A stretch of DNA of 64,000 nucleotides from UBA4085 sp964556755 (GTDB lineage: Bacteria > Acidobacteriota > Aminicenantia > Aminicenantales > UBA4085): positions 1-64,000 of the forward strand of contig CAZKXI010000005.1 in NCBI GenBank assembly GCA_964556755.1, written 5' to 3'. How positions within the stretch are numbered: position 1 is the first letter of the stretch; each line of letters begins with the position of its first letter. Below the pieces are notes generated by a model. The model did not search any database, was not told where the DNA came from, and saw nothing but the letters and a program-made list of their open reading frames with translations. The position numbers and the translations under genes were made by a program. Positions 34,269 through 43,677 of this stretch are shown piece after piece.

Positions 34269-35174
34269 ATGATCCATCCTCCTCATTCACGCGCCCCCCT
34301 GCGGCTGGCCGCGGCCGCGCTCGGGATCGGCTTGGCGGCCTGCGCCGGCTTTCATCCGGCGCCCCCCGGATCGCCGGCGCCGGGCTATACGATCGTCCAT
34401 GAGGTGAAGAGCGGCTATCAGCGCATCGCCGTCGTCGATACGCCCTCCGGATTCCGGCAGCTCCTCTTCGACGCCCGACTCGACGGCTCCGATCCGATCC
34501 AATCGGAGATGAGCCTGGCCGATCCCTCGGCGCTGACCCGCCCCTATCCCCGGTACCTGATGACCGCTCTGCCCGCGGCCGGGAAGCTCGAGCGCGTCCT
34601 GATCATCGGGCTGGGAGGGGCCAGCATGCAGCGCTACCTGAGACGGCTCCTCCCGGACCTTGTGATCGAGTCGGTCGAGATCGATCCCGAGGTGCGGCGG
34701 GTCGCCGGGGAGTATTTCGGCCTCCGGGAAGACAAGCGGCAGATCGTCCATGTGGAGGACGGAGCGGCCTTCGTAGCCCGGCCGGGACCGGCCTACGACG
34801 TCATCTTCCTCGACGCCTTCGGGCCGGCCTCGATCCCGGAGGCGCTGAGGACGAGGGAGTTCCTGGCCGCGGTGAAGTCGCGGCTGAGCGAGGGGGGAGT
34901 CGTCTGTGCGAATGTCTGGTTCGGGGCGCCGGAGTACTATGAGGTGATGAAGGCCTATGAGGCGATCTTCCCGGAGCGCTATCTCGTCCGCTGCGGCGAG
35001 GGTTCGGCGAACCGGATCATCCTGGCCCTGAAGTCGAAAGCCGGGCTGGGAATGAGAGGCTGGATCAAGAAGGCGGAGGCTTTCGAGAAAGCCCGCCCGA
35101 CCGGGCTGAATCTCCCGGCGATGCTCAGACAGAGGCCGATCGGGGACAGGGAATCGGGCGCTCCTCCCTCCTAA
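34269..35174 (+). CDS. lipoprotein related to spermidine synthase
   Basis: 301 residues starting with a lipoprotein signal (lipobox LAAC, Cys25). The rest is a polyamine-synthase/methyltransferase fold: YQRIAVVDT, VLIIGLGGASMQRYL (nucleotide-binding loop), ESVEIDPEVRRVA (acidic residue for the ribose), HVEDGAAFV and DVIFLDAFG. The fold normally uses decarboxylated S-adenosylmethionine in the cytoplasm, so an exported lipid-anchored version is odd. Related membrane-fused SpeE-like proteins are known in bacteria. Whether it is active is unknown. Its stop overlaps the stop of the convergent esterase gene by four bases. Confidence 0.75.
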   Translation: MIHPPHSRAPLRLAAAALGIGLAACAGFHPAPPGSPAPGYTIVHEVKSGYQRIAVVDTPSGFRQLLFDARLDGSDPIQSEMSLADPSALTRPYPRYLMTALPAAGKLERVLIIGLGGASMQRYLRRLLPDLVIESVEIDPEVRRVAGEYFGLREDKRQIVHVEDGAAFVARPGPAYDVIFLDAFGPASIPEALRTREFLAAVKSRLSEGGVVCANVWFGAPEYYEVMKAYEAIFPERYLVRCGEGSANRIILALKSKAGLGMRGWIKKAEAFEKARPTGLNLPAMLRQRPIGDRESGAPPS

Positions 35175-37156
35175 TGAATGAGGGGATTCAGCCACTCGCG
35201 GTAGCGGCGAAGGGACTCCGGGGAAGGACGCTGATGGCCGGCTCCTTCCTCGACGACCAGATCGACCTTGACGCCAGATGCCTCGAGCTTTTTCACCAGC
35301 TGCTCGGTCACCGCGATCGGGCAATTCCGGTCGCCGCGGCCGTGAAATATAAAGAGGGGCGTGCCCCGGAATTTTTCCTGAAAGCGGTCTTCGAGAAAGT
35401 CGGGGTGGCCCTCTCCGGGATAGTAGAGCGGCCCGAGGTTCGGCCTCCCCGAGAATACGGCCAGGGCTCGGAAGCGCTCCGGATGCTCGTAGAACGTCCG
35501 GTAGACGCCGTAGCCGCCCATCGAGAAGCCGGTCAGGATGATGCGCTTCTCGTCGATGGGGTAGCTCTCGATGACGGCGGCCATGGCCTCCGCGATGTCC
35601 TCCTGGGCGTGATCGCGGGTGAACGCGTTGGACGGGCCGCGACCTCGGGGTCCGAGCTCAATGCAGTCGCCTTCGCTCAGGAAATCGAAGCCGGCGAGAT
35701 TGGTCTCGTCCGAAGCGCTGCCGTGGAGAAAGACGATCAGCGGATACCTGCGGCTGGCGCGGGGATCGAAGGTGGCCGGGATCCGGACGCAGTACGGTTG
35801 AAGGGTGCCGTCCACCTTGGACCGGAAGGCGCGGCGGAGGAATCCCGTGCGTTCCGCGACGGCGTCACGGCCGGATTCGGCGGCGGCGAGATCGGCCTCG
35901 AGGCTCGCAAGAGCCAGGCGCTCCTTGGCCGCGGTCTCATAGGGATACTTCTTGCGGAGCGACGCAAAGGTCTCTTCGAGCAGGAAGCGGAGCGTCTCCG
36001 CGCTGCCCCGCGAGAGGCGGCTCTCCACGGATTCGAGGCGCCTCTCCAAGGCTCCGGCGTCCTTGGCCGGAAGGATGGTCAAGGCCGACGCGCGGGCGGA
36101 CTCGTCCCCGCCGGAATAGTCCCGCGGCGAGCTCCAGGAAACCCGATAGCCGCCGGGAGGCGGGTCATCCATCCTGACGTTGAATTTGTGCCGGGTCAAT
36201 CCGGGTGGGCAAGGGTACTCGACCGATGTCACTCCGAGCCCTTGTCCTTCCCCGCTGAGGAGGTCAAAACGGATGGTTTCCGTTCCCGGCTTTGCGCTGA
36301 GAGTAACCGCCCGGGCGGTTAGCGCTTCGCCCCGGCGGAGGTGGTTGCGGTCGAGAGCGACGTAGGTCTGGAGGCCCCGAGAGAGCGCGGGTTCAGCGAA
36401 GGAGAGACGAACGTAGCGGCGGGGCTGATTTTCAGCGCCCAAAGCGTCGACGAGAACGCGGTAATAAAAGCGTCCGCCCCGAGAGCCCGCCTTGACGAAT
36501 CCCAGATTGAAGCCGATCGACTCGGAGAGCCAGGGGTGGTAGGGATGGAGATCCTGCCAGGGGATGAGAAGCTCGAGCGAGATCACGCCGTCGTGGGCGG
36601 CGGATTCGGAGCGAGCCTGCGCGCTCATGCGAAGGAAGATCTTGTCGACGTTGAAGTACCAGAAGATGCGGCGAGTCCATTCGAGTTCGGGCCGGTCGAC
36701 GGCCGAGCAGGCCGCGACGTAGAACTCGGTCGTGGGCGCGTCGCCGGAAAGGGCCCGGCCGATAACCATGTGGAAGCCGTCGCCGTTCTGGTAAGCGCGG
36801 TCGTTGGTGGCCAGCTTGTCTCCCCGGGCTTCGACGTAGGCATACAGGAAATCGGTCCCGTAGGCCAGGCGGTAGTGCGCCTCGGGCGGCTGTTCGCCCC
36901 CGGTTACGCCTATGGAGTCCACGCTGGCGAAGAGGCGGCGCGGCAGGCGGGAGACGAGAACGGGATCCAGGATGCCGTCAATGAGAGGGGGGGCGGCGAG
37001 GAAATCGACGGGAGCGGGAGCCTGCGGGAGGGCCAGGCCGGCTTGCGAGGCGGGCGAGCCCCCCAGGGTTGGGGGGAATGGCGGGGCGACTAAGGCGGGA
37101 AAGAGAACGAACAGGGCGGTAACCAGCCGCGGTCCAAAGCGGCGTCTGAGGCTCAT
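35171..37156 (-). CDS. exported CBM9-like / PHB-depolymerase-type esterase
   Basis: 661 residues from the ATG at 37156 (GGAGGT upstream). After the signal peptide, a beta-sandwich of the CBM9/DOMON type spans about 45-290 (APPLIDGILDPVL, AYVEARGDKLATN). A linker and helices follow, then an esterase domain of the feruloyl-esterase/PHB-depolymerase family: VFLHGSASDE (oxyanion), GFSMGGYG with Ser545, HGRGDRNCP (acid) and GAGHQRPS (His). The domain set suggests release of ester-linked groups from polysaccharide while holding the glycan. It is probably secreted. Divergent from the DUF1846 gene with 291 bases between. Confidence 0.82.
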   Translation of the reverse strand: MSLRRRFGPRLVTALFVLFPALVAPPFPPTLGGSPASQAGLALPQAPAPVDFLAAPPLIDGILDPVLVSRLPRRLFASVDSIGVTGGEQPPEAHYRLAYGTDFLYAYVEARGDKLATNDRAYQNGDGFHMVIGRALSGDAPTTEFYVAACSAVDRPELEWTRRIFWYFNVDKIFLRMSAQARSESAAHDGVISLELLIPWQDLHPYHPWLSESIGFNLGFVKAGSRGGRFYYRVLVDALGAENQPRRYVRLSFAEPALSRGLQTYVALDRNHLRRGEALTARAVTLSAKPGTETIRFDLLSGEGQGLGVTSVEYPCPPGLTRHKFNVRMDDPPPGGYRVSWSSPRDYSGGDESARASALTILPAKDAGALERRLESVESRLSRGSAETLRFLLEETFASLRKKYPYETAAKERLALASLEADLAAAESGRDAVAERTGFLRRAFRSKVDGTLQPYCVRIPATFDPRASRRYPLIVFLHGSASDETNLAGFDFLSEGDCIELGPRGRGPSNAFTRDHAQEDIAEAMAAVIESYPIDEKRIILTGFSMGGYGVYRTFYEHPERFRALAVFSGRPNLGPLYYPGEGHPDFLEDRFQEKFRGTPLFIFHGRGDRNCPIAVTEQLVKKLEASGVKVDLVVEEGAGHQRPSPESLRRYREWLNPLIH

Positions 37157-37370
37157 CGGGGCACCTCCGGACTCAAATAACTCGAAAAGCGCCTTCTTGA
37201 TGTAAGACGATGCCGCCAACGAAAGGGTTCCCGTCGTTTCGGGCGACGCGGCTGGATCGAATCGCCCGGGGCGCGAGCCCGGGGTCTCGCTTGGCGCGGA
37301 CAATCATCCCTCCCGCGAAGAGAAACCCCCGGTCCCGATTTCACGGGTTGACGCGCTCGTGGGTGGGCGT

Positions 37371-37399
37371 TTGACCCCTCTCGGCGGGTCGGCTAGAAT
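37371..37399 (+). promoter_or_regulatory. sigma70-like promoter of the DUF1846 run
   Basis: TTGACC (37371-37376), a 17-base spacer and TAGAAT (37394-37399), about 50 bases before the TTG start at 37448. Nothing else stands out in the 291-base divergent region 37157-37447. Confidence 0.55.
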
Positions 37400-37447
37400 G
37401 GGTCCCGCTTCGCGGCCGGATTTTGCGGCCGGAACAGGAGGACCTCC

Positions 37448-38974
37448 TTGACGGCTCGCATCGGCTTCGACAACGAGAAGTATCTGCGCGAACAGACGGC
37501 CGCCATCCTGGACCGCGTCTCCCAGTACCAGAACAAGCTCTACCTCGAGTTCGGCGGCAAGATCCTCTTCGACATGCACGCCTCCCGGGTCCTGCCGGGC
37601 TTCGATCCCAACGTCAAGATGCGGCTGCTGCAACAGCTCAAGGACCAGGCCGACATCCTGCTCTGCATCTACGCCGGCGACATCGAGCGCAAGAAGGTCC
37701 GGGCCGACTTCGGCATCACCTACGACGTCGACGCCATGAAGCTCATCGACGACCTGGCCGAGTGGGGCGTGGAGGTCGGCGGCGTGGTCATCACCCGCTT
37801 CGAGAGCCAGCCCTCGGCCCGCGTCTTCAAGAACAAGCTGGAGCGGCGCGGCCTGCGGGTCTACACCCACGGCTTCACCAAGGGCTATCCGACCGACGTC
37901 GAGACCATCGTCAGCGACGCCGGCTACGGGGCCAACGAGCCGATCGAGACGCACAAGCCGCTGGTCGTCGTCACCGGACCCGGGCCGGGCAGCGGCAAGC
38001 TGGCCACCTGCCTGTCCCAGCTCTACCACGACTGGCGGCGCGGAGTGAAGGCGGGCTACGCCAAGTTCGAGACCTTCCCGATCTGGAGCATACCCCTCAA
38101 GCACCCGGTCAATGTGGCCTACGAGGCGGCTACGGCCGACCTGCGCGACTTCAACCTGGTCGATCCCTTCCACCTCGAGGCCCACAACCAGGTGGCCATC
38201 AACTACAACCGGGACGTGGAGGTCTTTCCCGTCCTGCGCCGCATCCTGGAGAAGATCACCGGCGGCGAGGCCGTCTATAAGTCGCCCACGGACATGGGCG
38301 TCAACCGGGCCGGATTCGGCATCGTCGACGACGCGGCGGTCCGGGAGGCTGCCCGCCAGGAGCTCATCCGCCGCTACTTCCGCTACCACTGCGAGTTCGC
38401 CATGGGCCTCTGCGACAAGGAGACCGTGGAGAGGGCCGAGCTGATCATGCGCGAGATGGAGACCAAGCCCGAGGACCGGCCGGTCGTCCTGCCGGCCCGC
38501 CGGGCGGCCGAGGAGGCCCAGGCGTCGGGACGGGCCGAAAAGGGCCACAAGGGCGTCTATGTCGGAGCGGCCCTGGAGCTGCCCGACGGCGCCATCGTCA
38601 CCGGCAAGAACTCGCCGCTGATGCACGCCGGCTCCAGCCTCATCCTCAACGCCATCAAGCGCCTGGCCGGCATCCCCGACGCGCTGCCCCTGCTTTCGAC
38701 CTCGGTGATCGACGCCGTGTCGCGGCTCAAGGAGAACATCCTGGGGGCCCGCAGCGCCAACCTCAACGTGGAGGAGGTCCTCATCGGCCTCAGCGTGACC
38801 GCCTCGGCGAATCCGGCCGCGGCCCTGGCCCTGGAGAAGCTCAAGGACCTGCGCGGGGCAGACATCCACATGACCCACATCCCCACCCCCGGCGACGAGT
38901 CGGGCCTGCGGCGGCTGGGCTTGAGCCTGACCAGCGATCCCAACTTCGCCGGCAAGAACCTCTTCATGGCCTGA
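37448..38974 (+). CDS. DUF1846-family protein
   Basis: 508 residues, the standard length of DUF1846, starting at TTG right behind AGGAGG. The sequence follows the family throughout: RIGFDNEKYLREQTAAIL at the start, GGKILFDMHASRVLPGFDP, HKPLVVVTGPGPGSGKLATC (a phosphate-loop-like segment) and FETFPIWSIPLKHPVN. Structures of the family show a P-loop-like fold, but the reaction is unknown to me. Cytoplasmic. It heads a co-directional run of genes with spacers of 3-60 bases, beginning with the YIP1-like membrane protein eight bases on. Confidence 0.93.
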   Translation: MTARIGFDNEKYLREQTAAILDRVSQYQNKLYLEFGGKILFDMHASRVLPGFDPNVKMRLLQQLKDQADILLCIYAGDIERKKVRADFGITYDVDAMKLIDDLAEWGVEVGGVVITRFESQPSARVFKNKLERRGLRVYTHGFTKGYPTDVETIVSDAGYGANEPIETHKPLVVVTGPGPGSGKLATCLSQLYHDWRRGVKAGYAKFETFPIWSIPLKHPVNVAYEAATADLRDFNLVDPFHLEAHNQVAINYNRDVEVFPVLRRILEKITGGEAVYKSPTDMGVNRAGFGIVDDAAVREAARQELIRRYFRYHCEFAMGLCDKETVERAELIMREMETKPEDRPVVLPARRAAEEAQASGRAEKGHKGVYVGAALELPDGAIVTGKNSPLMHAGSSLILNAIKRLAGIPDALPLLSTSVIDAVSRLKENILGARSANLNVEEVLIGLSVTASANPAAALALEKLKDLRGADIHMTHIPTPGDESGLRRLGLSLTSDPNFAGKNLFMA

Positions 38975-38982
38975 GGGATGGG

Positions 38983-39600
38983 ATGACGATCGGACGGGTC
39001 CTGACGGAGGCGGCCGCTCATCCCGGCCGGGCCATGCGGGCCTTGGCCGCGGAGCCGCGGGGGCTGCGATCGGGAGTGCGGGTCCTCCTGGCCGCCGGCG
39101 CGCTCTACGCCCTGATCTCGCTCGGCCTGGCCGCGGCGGGGGCCATACCCTCCGTTCCGCCGCTGCTGGCCCTGGCCTCCGAGAACTACTACCTCCTTCA
39201 AGCCCTCTTCGTCCTGCCGGCTCTCCTCCTGGCTTGGCTGGCCGCGGGCGGGACGGCCTGCCTCCTCAGCCGCAGGGGCCAGGGATCCTATGAAAGCCTG
39301 CTGGCGGCTCTGGCGCCCGCTTTGGCCCTGCCGCTGCTCGTCCCCGGATTCTTCGCCGCGGCGCTGGCGGTCTTCCTGGCTCTGGGCGGGCGCCAGAAGG
39401 ACATCATGGACTTGACGGCCGCGCCCGGCCTCGAGCAGGTCGTGGCCATGGGCTATCCCGTCCTGGCGGCGGCATGGCTCTTGGCCTTGACGATGATCGC
39501 GGTCCGATCGGCCCGCCGGATCGGGCGGCTGCGGGCGGCCGCGGCCGGCCTGGCGGCCGGCCTGGTCATGCTGTCCGTGCTGGCCGTCTTCGTCCGGTGA
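38983..39600 (+). CDS. YIP1-like multi-spanning membrane protein
   Basis: 205 residues with five or six hydrophobic helices and a short cytoplasmic N-terminus (MTIGRVLTEAAAHPGRAMRA). The pattern of an N-terminal amphipathic segment followed by helices with GPL/ALL-rich turns resembles bacterial YIP1-domain proteins. The role is unknown. It is eight bases after DUF1846 and 52 bases before the glycosidase. Confidence 0.55.
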   Translation: MTIGRVLTEAAAHPGRAMRALAAEPRGLRSGVRVLLAAGALYALISLGLAAAGAIPSVPPLLALASENYYLLQALFVLPALLLAWLAAGGTACLLSRRGQGSYESLLAALAPALALPLLVPGFFAAALAVFLALGGRQKDIMDLTAAPGLEQVVAMGYPVLAAAWLLALTMIAVRSARRIGRLRAAAAGLAAGLVMLSVLAVFVR

Positions 39601-39652
39601 GCCGGGGCCTTCGACGATGGGAGATCGGACTCGAATCGACAAGGGGTAGGCC

Positions 39653-41614
39653 ATGATCGACGCTCAGGAGCACCGCTACGACGACGATCCCGCGATCGGC
39701 CCGGCCGACGTCCGCACCCGGCTGAGCGGGGCCTCCTATTTCTTCCTCGGAAACGGACTGATCCAGGCGGCCGTGCAATTCGCTCCGGAGGGTGAGGGCA
39801 CGCCTCTCGGCCTCCTCCTCATGGACCCCGATCGGCTGGCCAAGAAGCGCGAAGCCCTGACCATGGATGCGGCCTTGGGGCTGGCCGAAACGTCCCTGGA
39901 GATCGAAGCCGGCGGCGCGTCTCACAAGCCGGCGGCCCGGGGGCTGCGGGTGTCATGGGAGGAAAGAGAAGGCCTTCCCGCCGTCCGGGCGTGCTGGCCG
40001 ATGAGCGGCGGAGAGGTGGAGGAGCTCTTCTACTGCCCCGATCCCGCCGCCCCCGTTCTCGTTCGCGAAGTGACCCTGCCCCGCGGCGTCCCCGCCGGCC
40101 GAGCCCTTGTGAGAACGGCCGTTCCCGGGACGAAGCGGGAAGCGGCGCCGCGGCCGGCGGCTTCGGGCGTCCCGCGGGTCCTCTTCCGCTACATCCTGGA
40201 TGCCTCGCGCCGCAAGGTCGAGCTGAGCGTCCTGGAGGAGCCGCCCGACGAGACGCCCGCCCGCGCCTACTGGAAAGGCTTGGCGGCCGTCACCTTCGGC
40301 GATCCCCGGCTGGACCGCTTCTTCCGCGCCGCCCGCTGCCAGCTTCCGGCCCTCGTCTCGGCCTCCGGGCGCCAAGACGGCGGCGTCTGGCAATACAACC
40401 GGGAGTGGGTCCGCGATCAAGCCGTGATCGCCCCCGCCTTGGCGATGATCGGCGAGACCGGCCGGGCCCGGACGATGATGGCCCGGCTCCTGGATGACTT
40501 TGTCACGGACGACGGGGACACGGTCGACTCCAGCCAGCGGCGCGGCCCTGACGAAGCGGAGCTGGACCAGAACGGCTATCTCCTGATGGGCTTGTCACAG
40601 TACGCCCTCTGGACCGGCGATCTGGACCTGATTCGCGAGCGATGGGGAAGGATCGCCGCCGCGGCCGAGTTCCCGCTCCGCCCCGTCTTCCGCCACGAGC
40701 CGTCGGGCCTTCTGATGAACCGGCGCGAGTACTGGGAGCGCCACCGCATCCACGGCATCGCCGCCGGGCTGGAGCAGATCTACCAGACGTCCGTCTCGGC
40801 CGGCCTGGAAGCCGGCGCCGGCCTGGCCCGGTTGACCGGCCATGAGGCCGAGGCCGCCCGCTGGACCTCCGAGAGCCTCCGGCTGCGGCGGGCCATGCTG
40901 GAGGACCGCGCCTTCAGGATGCTCGACAACCGGGGCTTCATCAAGCGGCGCGGCCCGGATGGACGGGTTCAGGAGACGATTATCCCGGGGCCCGAAGCGG
41001 GGCTCCATCCTTCGGTGCCGCTGGCCGGTCCCGGGCCGCACTTCATCAATCCGGACACCTCGGCGGTCCTGCCGGTCGTCTATGGCCTGGTTCCGGCTGA
41101 ATCCCCCCTGGCCGTCCTGACGCTGTCCTCGATGGAAGCCCTCTGGAGCCAGTCCTGGCCAGGCGGCGGCTACGGCCGCTACCATGTCTCGTCCGAGCCC
41201 GACTCGCCGGGACCCTGGCCCTTCGCCTCCCTCTTCGTGGCCCGCGCCGCGGTCGAGTGCGGCGAGTTCGGCCTCGCCGACAGGGTCCTGGAATGGCTGG
41301 ATTCCGTTCCGGGCGCGGCCGCTGGATCCTGGTTCGAGTTCTACGGCTCGCGGCCGTCCCCGCCCTGCCCTCAGGTGGGGATCATTCCCTGGACCTGGGC
41401 CGAGATGATCCAGCTCATGGTCCACCACATGTTGGGCCTGCGTCCGGGCGAGGGCGGCCTCGCGGTCCGGCCGCGCCTGAGGCCGGGGCTCGGCCCGGTC
41501 AGGGCCGATTGGCCCTATCGCGGCGGCCGGCTCCGCCTGGAGATCGAGCCCGACTCGGAAGGGCGCCCGCCCCGGGTGCGGATCGACGGCTCCGTCCAGG
41601 GGACGAGGCCCTGA
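39653..41614 (+). CDS. GH15-like six-hairpin glycosidase
   Basis: 653 residues starting behind AAGGGG. An N-terminal beta-sandwich (about 1-210) precedes an (alpha/alpha)6 barrel of the glucoamylase-like superfamily. Recognisable parts are QYNREWVRDQAVIAPAL (the WxRD-type substrate motif of GH15), QNGYLLMGLSQYALWTG, and the late IIPWTWAEMIQLMVHHMLG. No signal peptide, so it may act inside the cell on imported oligosaccharides. An alternative is a GH65/94-like phosphorylase, but the phosphate-binding signature is not seen. The MFS gene begins three bases after its stop, so they are one unit. Confidence 0.75.
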   Translation: MIDAQEHRYDDDPAIGPADVRTRLSGASYFFLGNGLIQAAVQFAPEGEGTPLGLLLMDPDRLAKKREALTMDAALGLAETSLEIEAGGASHKPAARGLRVSWEEREGLPAVRACWPMSGGEVEELFYCPDPAAPVLVREVTLPRGVPAGRALVRTAVPGTKREAAPRPAASGVPRVLFRYILDASRRKVELSVLEEPPDETPARAYWKGLAAVTFGDPRLDRFFRAARCQLPALVSASGRQDGGVWQYNREWVRDQAVIAPALAMIGETGRARTMMARLLDDFVTDDGDTVDSSQRRGPDEAELDQNGYLLMGLSQYALWTGDLDLIRERWGRIAAAAEFPLRPVFRHEPSGLLMNRREYWERHRIHGIAAGLEQIYQTSVSAGLEAGAGLARLTGHEAEAARWTSESLRLRRAMLEDRAFRMLDNRGFIKRRGPDGRVQETIIPGPEAGLHPSVPLAGPGPHFINPDTSAVLPVVYGLVPAESPLAVLTLSSMEALWSQSWPGGGYGRYHVSSEPDSPGPWPFASLFVARAAVECGEFGLADRVLEWLDSVPGAAAGSWFEFYGSRPSPPCPQVGIIPWTWAEMIQLMVHHMLGLRPGEGGLAVRPRLRPGLGPVRADWPYRGGRLRLEIEPDSEGRPPRVRIDGSVQGTRP

Positions 41615-41617
41615 TCC

Positions 41618-43003
41618 ATGAGCGTCCCGCCCGACCGGCGCTCCAGCATCCTGATCGCTTCCATCCTGGCCGCTTTCCTGGCCCCGTTCCTCTCCTCCGC
41701 CTTGAATATCGCCCTCCCCGCGCTCGGGCGCGAGATGGGCATCGGAGCCGTAACCTTGGGTTGGACCGCGACGTCCTTCCTCCTGGGCGCGGCGGTCTTC
41801 CAAATCCCCTTCGGCCGCTTGGCCGACAGCCGCGGCCGAAAGCGCTTCTTCGCCGCCGGGGCCGTCCTCAACGTGGTCTCCTCGGCCCTCTGCGCCTCGG
41901 CGGGCTCGGCGTGGCTGCTGATCGCCGCTCGGGCCTTGCAGGGGATCGGAGGGGCGCTTCTGATCAGCACCGGAGTGGCCCTCCTGACGGCGGCCTACCC
42001 GGCGGCGCGTCGCGGCCGGGTCTTGGGGATCAACGTGGCCTTCACCTACTCCGGCCTGTCGCTGGGACCCGTCATGGGGGGGATCCTGACCCAGCAGCTG
42101 GGCTGGAGGTCGATCTTCGTCGCGGCGGCGCTGCTGTCCCTGATCCTGGTCCTGGCCGCGGCCCGGCTGCCTGACGATCGGAGGGACGACGGGGACCGGA
42201 GGTTCGACGGGCCCGGCGCCGTCTTGTTGGGAGGGTCCCTCGTCGGGCTGATCCTCGGGCTTTCCCGGCTGCCCCGCCCGGCCGGCGCCGCTCTCGTCGC
42301 CGCGGGCGCGGCCGGCCTCACGGGATTTGCGGCCCGGGAGAAGCGCGCCCCCCGCCCGCTCATCGATCTGGCCCGCTTCCGGGGCCGCCCGGTCTTCGTC
42401 TTCTCCAACCTGGCCGCTCTCATCCACTATGCCGCGACGGCGGCGACCGGGTTCCTGCTCAGCCTCTATCTCCAGTATATCAAGGGATTGACGCCCCAGC
42501 AGGCCGGGCTGATCCTGATCGCCCAGCCGGCCGTCATGGCCGCTCTCTCGCCTCTGGCCGGCCGCCTCTCGGACCGGATCGAGCCGCGCTGGCTGGCTTC
42601 GGGAGGCATGGCCGTCTCGGCGGCCGGTCTCTTCCTGCTGTCGTTCTTGTCCGCATCCACGGCCACGGCCGCGGTGGGCTGCATCCTGGTCGTCCTGGGC
42701 GCCGGCTTCTCGCTCTTCTCCTCGCCCAATACCAACGCCGTCATGAGCTCGGTCGGTCCCGGCGACTACGGCCTGGCCTCGGCCGTCCTGGGCACCATGC
42801 GTCAGACCGGCCAGATGCTGTCCATGGCGGCGGCCATGCTGCTGTTCGTCCTCTTCTTCGGCGGCGGGTCCGTCACGCCGGCGGTGCACGGCCGCTTCCT
42901 GGCCGCCGCCCGCACCGGCTTCCTGCTGTTCGGGCTCCTCTGCGTCGGCGGCGTCTTCGCCTCCCTGGCCCGCGGGCGCATGCACGCGACCGCGACCGAC
43001 TAG
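41618..43003 (+). CDS. MFS transporter, DHA2-like 14-helix drug exporter type
   Basis: 461 residues with about 14 hydrophobic helices. The first intracellular loop has GRLADSRGRKRFF, the MFS motif A, and GIGGALLISTGVALLTAAYP is the motif C-like helix of proton antiporters. The second half repeats GRLSDRIEPRW. This is the layout of EmrB/QacA-type exporters. It would sit in the inner membrane and expel a drug or metabolite; a sugar-related efflux role is possible given the glycosidase three bases upstream. The substrate is not readable. Confidence 0.9.
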   Translation: MSVPPDRRSSILIASILAAFLAPFLSSALNIALPALGREMGIGAVTLGWTATSFLLGAAVFQIPFGRLADSRGRKRFFAAGAVLNVVSSALCASAGSAWLLIAARALQGIGGALLISTGVALLTAAYPAARRGRVLGINVAFTYSGLSLGPVMGGILTQQLGWRSIFVAAALLSLILVLAAARLPDDRRDDGDRRFDGPGAVLLGGSLVGLILGLSRLPRPAGAALVAAGAAGLTGFAAREKRAPRPLIDLARFRGRPVFVFSNLAALIHYAATAATGFLLSLYLQYIKGLTPQQAGLILIAQPAVMAALSPLAGRLSDRIEPRWLASGGMAVSAAGLFLLSFLSASTATAAVGCILVVLGAGFSLFSSPNTNAVMSSVGPGDYGLASAVLGTMRQTGQMLSMAAAMLLFVLFFGGGSVTPAVHGRFLAAARTGFLLFGLLCVGGVFASLARGRMHATATD

Positions 43004-43110
43004 CCGGGCCCATCGCCGGGCCCGCGGGGACGGCTCAAGGGGATCGCCCCGTCGGCGTGGGAAGACAGAGTCGTCCCGAGAGGCGTACAATGAGCCTCCA
43101 GAGGAGGAGA

Positions 43111-43623
43111 ATGAGCGGGATGGATGCGCAAGCTTGGATCGGGCGATTGGACCTGAAGCCGCACGCCGAAGGGGGCTGGTTCCGGGAGATCTACCGGGCG
43201 GCGGAGGTCCTGCCTCGGGCGGCCCTTCCGGCCCGCTTCACCGGCGACCGGGCCCTGGGGACTTCGATCTACTTTCTCCTCGCGCCCGGAGACGTCTCGC
43301 GCTTCCACCGCCTCCGCGCGGATGAGATCTGGCATCTCTACGAGGGCGGCCCGGCCGTCCTTCACATCCTCGGCTCTGACGGGGGCTATGAGCGACTCGT
43401 CCTCGGACGCGATCCGGAGCGGGGGCAGGCCCATCAACGGATCATTCCGGCCGGCTGCTGGTTCGCGGCCGAGCTGGACCCCGCCGCGCCGTTTCTGCTG
43501 GCCGGCTGCACCACGGCTCCGGGCTTTGACTACGCGGACTTCGAGCTGGCCTCCCGGGCGGACCTCTCGCGGGCTTTCCCGGCCCAGGCGGGCTTGATAG
43601 GCCGGTTGACTCCGGAAGACTGA
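43111..43623 (+). CDS. DUF985 cupin protein
   Basis: 170 residues from the ATG at 43111, three bases after GAGGAGG; the ATG at 43120 and two upstream ATGs are other possible starts. Family marks of DUF985 (Cupin_5) are strong: KPHAEGGWFREIYR, TSIYFLLAPGDVSRFHRL, ADEIWHLYEGGP, and VLAGCTTAPGFDYADFELA in slightly altered form. The fold is a jelly-roll with the WxFxxxxR sugar/phosphate pocket seen in structures of the family. The reaction is unknown. Cytoplasmic; 55 bases before the cysteine-rich exported gene. Confidence 0.88.
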   Translation: MSGMDAQAWIGRLDLKPHAEGGWFREIYRAAEVLPRAALPARFTGDRALGTSIYFLLAPGDVSRFHRLRADEIWHLYEGGPAVLHILGSDGGYERLVLGRDPERGQAHQRIIPAGCWFAAELDPAAPFLLAGCTTAPGFDYADFELASRADLSRAFPAQAGLIGRLTPED

Positions 43624-43677
43624 GGCGGGACAATTCCGGTCGATCCCGCGCCATTTGATCTTGGACAGGGGGCAGCC

